This document shows positions 59,731 to 64,000 of a stretch of DNA of 64,000 nt, in pieces. A model generated the notes under the pieces. The model saw only the letters and a program-made list of their open reading frames with translations, did no database searches and was not told the DNA's origin. The translations under genes and the position numbers were made by a program. Each line of letters starts with the position of its first letter. Position 1 is the stretch's first letter. Location: the NCBI RefSeq assembly GCF_009696485.1, contig NZ_VULY01000018.1, positions 879,001 through 943,000 on the forward strand, read 5' to 3'. The stretch is from Suipraeoptans intestinalis. Lineage in GTDB: Bacteria > Bacillota > Clostridia > Lachnospirales > Lachnospiraceae.

Positions 59731-60441
59731 ATGAACAAGCAAAAAATTCTGATCGTAGATGATGACGAAAATATTGCCGAGCTGATCTCCCTTTATCTGA
59801 CCAAGGAATGTTTCCATACCCACATGGTCCATGACGGAGAACAGGCTCTGTCTGCCTTTGACAGCTACCGGCCTGATCTGATCCTGCTGGATCTGATGCT
59901 CCCCGGAATGGATGGGTATCAGATCTGCCGAGAGATCCGTTCCCGCTCCTCCGTTCCTATCATCATGCTTTCTGCCAAAGGAGAAGTGTTTGATAAGGTG
60001 CTGGGGTTGGAGCTGGGCGCGGATGATTATGTCATCAAGCCCTTTGATTCCAAGGAGCTGGTGGCTCGCGTCAAAGCGGTCCTGCGGCGGTACACCTTCC
60101 CGCTTCCCACCTCTTTTTCTGAGGAGAAGGGAAAGTATGTAGAGTATCCTGGAATCTGCATCCACCTGACCAATTATTCTGTCATGGTGGACGGTACTAC
60201 GGTAGAAATGCCCCCAAAGGAACTGGAACTTTTATATTTTCTCGCCGCCTCCCCCAATCAGGTATTCACAAGAGAGCAGCTTCTGGATCAGATCTGGGGA
60301 TATGAATATCTGGGAGATACCAGAACGGTGGATGTCCACATCAAGCGGATCCGGGAAAAAATAAAGGACCACGACACCTGGAGGATCAGCACCGTCTGGG
60401 GAATCGGATACAAATTTGAATGGAAGCCGGAAAAGAAATGA
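59731..60441 (+). CDS. OmpR/PhoB-type response regulator
   Basis: A 236-aa regulator. The receiver domain has the acidic pocket VDDDE, phospho-acceptor D54 in LILLDLMLPGMDG and the conserved Lys in DDYVIKPFDS. The C-terminal winged helix contains PPKELELLYFLAASPNQVFT and RTVDVHIKRIREKI. It follows mutS2 by 11 bases and precedes the kinase gene by seven, so the three may share a transcript. Confidence 0.94.
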   Translation: MNKQKILIVDDDENIAELISLYLTKECFHTHMVHDGEQALSAFDSYRPDLILLDLMLPGMDGYQICREIRSRSSVPIIMLSAKGEVFDKVLGLELGADDYVIKPFDSKELVARVKAVLRRYTFPLPTSFSEEKGKYVEYPGICIHLTNYSVMVDGTTVEMPPKELELLYFLAASPNQVFTREQLLDQIWGYEYLGDTRTVDVHIKRIREKIKDHDTWRISTVWGIGYKFEWKPEKK

Positions 60442-60448
60442 GGTTTTT

Positions 60449-61864
60449 ATGAAAAGTACACTCCATCTGAAATTTCTGATCGTCTATATCATTTTTGGAT
60501 TTCTTTGCCTGTTTACCACAGCGATCCTGACGCCGGAATTGATCACTGCTCCGGCAAGGGACTATGTAGCCTCCGGCATGTTTCAGGAAGCCAGCCTGAT
60601 GTCCGGCGACTATTTTCCTCTGTATTTTTCTGAAAAAATCGACGCCGGAGACCTGCATCTGCAGCTAAATGCCATGCAGACCCAGCTGGATGCAGCCGTC
60701 TGGTTTGTGGACCGGGACGGGACGCTGATCGCCTCTTCCCGCCCGGAGAACTACCCGGCCGCCCCTGCCTCTGTTCCTGATTTCGATCCAGTGGAGGCCG
60801 GAGGTTCTAAGTATCTTCTGGGAGATTATCACCAACTGTTTTCCCATGATGTGATCACTGTCATCGCTCCGGTTCTGTCCGGTTATACGCCGGGAGGATA
60901 TCTGGTTCTGCATAAATACGCTTCTGATGTGGGCGGGCTGACGCACCTGTTTCTCAGAGGGATCTCCATCATCCTGGTCCTGGTATTTTTCTTTTCCTTC
61001 CTGATCCTTCTGGCCTTTCATTTTTTTGTTTACCGACCTCTCCGAAAGATCACAGAAGCTGCCACCCAGTATGCTACCGGCAATCTGGAGCATGAGATTC
61101 TGGTCACCTCCCAGGATGAAATGGGATACTTATCTGCCTCCCTGAACTATATGTCCTCCCGGTTACGGGACGCCGGAGACTACCAAAAACAGTTTGTTGC
61201 CAATGTTTCTCATGATTTTCGTTCTCCTCTGACTTCCATCCGAGGCTATGTCACAGCCATGGCCGACGGTACGATCCCGCCGGAGCTCCACGAGAAATAT
61301 CTGAATATCATCCTGTTTGAAACGGAGCGCCTCACCGATCTGACAAACGACCTTTTGATCCTGAATGAATACGACACCAAAAACCGGATTCTGAACTGGG
61401 AAGCCTTCGACATCCATCAATGTATCAAGGAGGTTTCCGCCTCCTTTGAAGGCACTTGCACCCGCAAGAAGATCTCTATCGAGCTTCTGTTAGCCACCAA
61501 GTGTCTGCTGGTGTATGCCGATAAACGAAAAATCCAGCAGGTGCTCTACAACCTGCTGGACAACGCCACTAAATTCAGCGACGACAATTCCTCTGTCGTC
61601 ATCGAAACGACGGAGCGGGGGGACAAAGTATATCTCTCCGTCAAGGATGACGGAATCGGTATTCCCAGAAACGCTTTGAACAAAATCTGGGATCGCTTTT
61701 ACAAAACCGATCTTTCCCGGGGAAAGAACAAAAAAGGAACCGGCCTGGGGCTTTCCATCGTAAAAGAAGCCATTCAGGCACACGGTGAAAACATCCATGT
61801 GGTCAGCACGGAGGGCGTAGGAACAGAATTTACCTTCTCCCTGCCGAAAGCCCCCGCTTCCTAA
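60449..61864 (+). CDS. Sensor histidine kinase
   Basis: A 471-aa membrane kinase: TM1 (FLIVYIIFGFLCLFTTAIL), an extracellular sensor of about 130 residues, TM2 (ISIILVLVFFFSFLILLAF), a HAMP domain, the H-box FVANVSHDFRSPLTSIRGY, N-box LYNLLDNATKFSD, and G-boxes DDGIGIPRN and GTGLGLSIVKEAI. Start at 60449 with GAGG upstream; the frame is open 11 codons earlier within the regulator gene. It pairs with the regulator just upstream. It overlaps a convergent binding-protein gene at its stop. Confidence 0.94.
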   Translation: MKSTLHLKFLIVYIIFGFLCLFTTAILTPELITAPARDYVASGMFQEASLMSGDYFPLYFSEKIDAGDLHLQLNAMQTQLDAAVWFVDRDGTLIASSRPENYPAAPASVPDFDPVEAGGSKYLLGDYHQLFSHDVITVIAPVLSGYTPGGYLVLHKYASDVGGLTHLFLRGISIILVLVFFFSFLILLAFHFFVYRPLRKITEAATQYATGNLEHEILVTSQDEMGYLSASLNYMSSRLRDAGDYQKQFVANVSHDFRSPLTSIRGYVTAMADGTIPPELHEKYLNIILFETERLTDLTNDLLILNEYDTKNRILNWEAFDIHQCIKEVSASFEGTCTRKKISIELLLATKCLLVYADKRKIQQVLYNLLDNATKFSDDNSSVVIETTERGDKVYLSVKDDGIGIPRNALNKIWDRFYKTDLSRGKNKKGTGLGLSIVKEAIQAHGENIHVVSTEGVGTEFTFSLPKAPAS

Positions 61865-63045
61865 TACAGGATCTGCTGTACGCTTTTTTCTTTCAGATTC
61901 TTTTTCGTCACCCAGGTATAGCCGGTATTGACTTCTGCCTCGTTCCCCAGCCCCAGGTAGGCTCTTGCCGCCGCTATCACCGTCGCATATCCCATTCCAA
62001 ACGGATTCTGCACGATCAGGCCTTTTATTTTTCCTGCCTCTAATTCCTGCAGATTCCTTTTCGTTACGTCAAAGCCGATCACTGACAGATCCGTATCGGT
62101 CCTTTCCATGGCCTCCAGTACGGCAGGTACCGCTGATCCGTCCATAATAAAACACCCCTTCGCTTCCGGATTCTTCTTCAAAAGATAATCCATTATCATC
62201 TCCTGGGAAATGCTGTCCGGCTGTACTCCTTCTTCCGTCTTCTCTACCCCTTCCGGTTTCTCGTAGGTTCCGTTTTCTATCTCCTGAATCATTCCTTCCT
62301 TTTGTTCTTCCAGCCGGTTCAGGTAGTACACTCCCGCCACCGGAAGGTTGGGATATTCCGCCGCCGCAGTCTGAAATCCCTTCTCCCGCAGGAGTAAGGA
62401 TTCTGCCCGAAAATCTGATGCAAATACCAGGACGCTTCCGCCCTCCGGCAGTTCTTCCGCCATGTGGGCTGCCGCTTCTCCTGCCGCCCCTTCATTATCC
62501 GTCGCTACCATAGACATCAGGCCCTCATAGGAGTTCCCTGAATCAAACGCAATGATGGGAATATCATTCTCTGCCGCCATATCGAACTGTACGGTTCCCG
62601 CCTTTACGTCGGCAATGGCGATCCCCACTGCGATGGGATATCTTGCGATCTCCTCGTCCAGAATATTGATCTGCTCTTCCACGTTGTTTTCTGTACCGGA
62701 TCCGCTATATGTGACTTTGATCTTTTCTTTTCCCGTATATCCCAGGATCCTGTTCAGATCCTCCTTTGCCGCCTCGGCTCCTTTTTCCACGGTATTCCAA
62801 AACGGTCCGCTTTCTCCCTTTCCGATCACAGAGATGTAGGCGCCTTTTTCCAGATTCAACCCTTCTGCATTGCTGTAGGCAGCCGGCTGGATCATTTGCA
62901 GCCACGCCTGTCTTTTGATCTCCTCGCTGCTCACCTTTGTTTTCTGTCCGTTATCTGATGCCATGTCCTCCTGAATCCTGCAGCTGCATAACAGCAGGCT
63001 CATCCCCAAAAGGACTGCAAGAACGCCGGCCATTCTCTTTTTCAT
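61861..63045 (-). CDS. Sugar-binding-type lipoprotein (periplasmic binding protein family)
   Basis: A 394-aa extracytoplasmic binding protein of the RbsB/LacI type. A signal peptide ends in LLLCSC, giving a lipid-anchored Cys at about residue 22. The two-lobed core has GAYISVIGKGESGPFWNTVE, NDIPIIAFDSGNSYEGLMSM, VATDNEGAAGEAAAHMAEEL and DLSVIGFDVTKRNLQELEAG. No ABC transporter genes are near. Its stop overlaps that of the histidine kinase on the other strand by four bases, so it may be a signal-input partner for the kinase rather than part of an importer; this is inference. Confidence 0.85.
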   Translation of the reverse strand: MKKRMAGVLAVLLGMSLLLCSCRIQEDMASDNGQKTKVSSEEIKRQAWLQMIQPAAYSNAEGLNLEKGAYISVIGKGESGPFWNTVEKGAEAAKEDLNRILGYTGKEKIKVTYSGSGTENNVEEQINILDEEIARYPIAVGIAIADVKAGTVQFDMAAENDIPIIAFDSGNSYEGLMSMVATDNEGAAGEAAAHMAEELPEGGSVLVFASDFRAESLLLREKGFQTAAAEYPNLPVAGVYYLNRLEEQKEGMIQEIENGTYEKPEGVEKTEEGVQPDSISQEMIMDYLLKKNPEAKGCFIMDGSAVPAVLEAMERTDTDLSVIGFDVTKRNLQELEAGKIKGLIVQNPFGMGYATVIAAARAYLGLGNEAEVNTGYTWVTKKNLKEKSVQQILY

Positions 63046-63166
63046 TCTAAAACTCCTTCCAATCTGTCTGTTTCTGTGACAAATTTTCTACTCCAACACT
63101 ATACACCAATTTGACCGGAAAGTCTTGAAATTTTTCTTAATTTTTCCGGTTTGCCTGTCCTTTCCC

Positions 63167-63195
63167 TTGTATATTTGCCTGTTTTGTATTATGAT
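63167..63195 (+). promoter_or_regulatory. Promoter of the ferredoxin gene
   Basis: TTGTAT (63167-63172) and TATGAT (63190-63195) with a 17-base spacer. Confidence 0.75.
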
Positions 63196-63255
63196 AAGTC
63201 AAAGGAAATCTAAAAAGATTCCCTATTCTTCATTATGAAAAAGGAGGTTTTACCA

Positions 63256-63426
63256 ATGGCACATGTAATTAGCAGTGATTGTGTAAGTTGTGGAGCTTGC
63301 GAGCCGGAATGTCCAGTTGGAGCGATTTCTCAGGGCGCTGATCAGTACGAAATTGATGCAGACGCTTGTATTGATTGCGGAGCCTGTGCTTCTCAATGTC
63401 CTACAGGATCCATTTCTCAGGCTTAA
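63256..63426 (+). CDS. 2[4Fe-4S] ferredoxin
   Basis: A 56-aa clostridial ferredoxin with two clusters. Cysteines are arranged CVSCGACEPECPVGAI and CIDCGACASQCPTGSI, the classic CxxCxxCxxxCP pair. It carries low-potential electrons for pyruvate oxidoreductase, hydrogenase or Rnf. The ATG at 63256 follows AAGGAGG; an in-frame ATG at 63235 includes that ribosome site and is unlikely. Monocistronic, with its own promoter and terminator. Confidence 0.96.
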   Translation: MAHVISSDCVSCGACEPECPVGAISQGADQYEIDADACIDCGACASQCPTGSISQA

Positions 63427-63529
63427 TTGATCCTGAATGAATGACCGGAACCGCCGCAGGGCGTGTTTCGGGATTGTGGGTGATCGCCCAGGTTTCAGAT
63501 GGATTGGGACTTTGACGCATCGCCATTAT

Positions 63530-63571
63530 AAAAAAGATATTACTCGGAAGATGCCGGTAATATCTTTTTTA
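63530..63571. terminator. Bidirectional terminator between ferredoxin and dnaB
   Basis: AAAAGATATTAC (to 63543) pairs with GTAATATCTTTT (from 63557), with an inner CGG/CCG helix and one bulged T. T-runs on both strands suit the two convergent genes. Confidence 0.85.
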
Positions 63572-63601
63572 TTTGGATTGATAGGATAATATCCCTCTTG
63601 T

Positions 63602-64000
63602 TTACTTCTCCCTGACTTCCTCCCGGACCATATTGGCAAATCTGGTATATTCTCCCAGCCACACCAAACTGACGGTCCCCACCGGACCGTTTCTCTGCTT
63701 TGCGATAATAACCTCCGCCTCCTTTTTATGCTCGGAGTCTTTGTTATAATATTCGTCCCGGTAAAGAAACATCACCACGTCGGCGTCCTGCTCAATGGCT
63801 CCGGACTCCCTCAAGTCCGAAAGCAGCGGTCGTTTGTCATCTCTGCGTTCTACCGCACGGCTTAGCTGTGACAGTGCGATCACCGGCACATTCAATTCTC
63901 TTGCCAGTCCCTTCAAAGCCCTTGAGATATCGGAAATCTCCTGCTGTCTGGATTCAGATGCCCGTCCTGTCCTGCCCGTCATCAGCTGCAGGTAGTCGAT
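63602..64000 (-). CDS. dnaB: Replicative DNA helicase DnaB, C-terminal part
   Basis: The last 132 residues of DnaB, the hexameric helicase that unwinds DNA at replication forks. Visible are the Walker B-type IDYLQLM, the RecA-fold [20 protein letters not shown] with the arginine-containing [32 protein letters not shown], and the end [20 protein letters not shown]. The frame is open to the window edge, so the gene starts outside. Confidence 0.95.
   Translation of the reverse strand: MDYLQLMTGRTGRASESRQQEISDISRALKGLARELNVPVIALSQLSRAVERRDDKRPLLSDLRESGAIEQDADVVMFLYRDEYYNKDSEHKKEAEVIIAKQRNGPVGTVSLVWLGEYTRFANMVREEVREK

Overview
The window reads as a chromosome segment of an anaerobic, Gram-positive, Stickland-fermenting clostridium. 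Moderate GC outside one island, the zinc-type S14 protein, clostridial Shine-Dalgarno spacing, a complete D-proline reductase operon and full selenocysteine machinery suggest a gut Lachnospiraceae-type organism. The species cannot be fixed from the sequence alone. There is no rRNA gene and no CRISPR array; one tRNA gene (selenocysteine) is present.

Positions 1-11770 (minus strand) hold the S10-spc ribosomal protein operon from rpsJ to rplO, then secY and a truncated adk. A sigma-A promoter and a strongly folded leader precede rpsJ, and an unexplained 97-bp tandem repeat sits inside the operon between rpsH and rplF. A YcxB-like membrane protein and a TauE/SafE-type permease separate this block from the next.

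Positions 14426-30546 form a selenium and proline block. The prdC-prdA-small protein-prdB-prdD-prdE operon encodes D-proline reductase. PrdA carries the Thr-Cys pyruvoyl cleavage site, and PrdB is a selenoprotein read through an in-frame UGA with a SECIS-like hairpin. tRNA-Sec lies upstream of prdC, and proline racemase prdF diverges from it. Then follow a TetR gene and the selenium operon yedF-selD-selA-selB-lysR-desulfurase-DUF3343. SelD is also a selenoprotein (UGA at codon 16), so its real start lies 84 nt upstream of the first ATG after the UGA. A palindrome of the LysR T-N11-A type occurs at the yedF promoter and in the prdF leader, and may link selenium supply to proline fermentation.

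Positions 30800-39365 are ordinary chromosome: YitT protein, small alarmone synthetase, corrinoid adenosyltransferase, an 87-aa orphan, a MacB-like exporter with a CARDB surface protein, a YhhN protein and an aldehyde dehydrogenase.

Positions 39400-53300 are an AT-rich accessory island. It has a Fic protein gene behind six spaced GGAAYRAT repeats, a TetR-controlled double ABC exporter cassette, remnants of a mobilizable element (oriT-like repeats, mobC split by an IS256-family element, truncated relaxase, helicase and topB), an AlbA_2 ATPase, an ISLre2 element, and a two-gene HEPN-like plus HNH module resembling an uncharacterised defence system.

Positions 53321-64000 return to housekeeping genes: rlmD, yhaM, an HtrA-like protein lacking catalytic residues, mutS2, a two-component system facing a sugar-binding lipoprotein, a 2[4Fe-4S] ferredoxin and the 3' end of dnaB.
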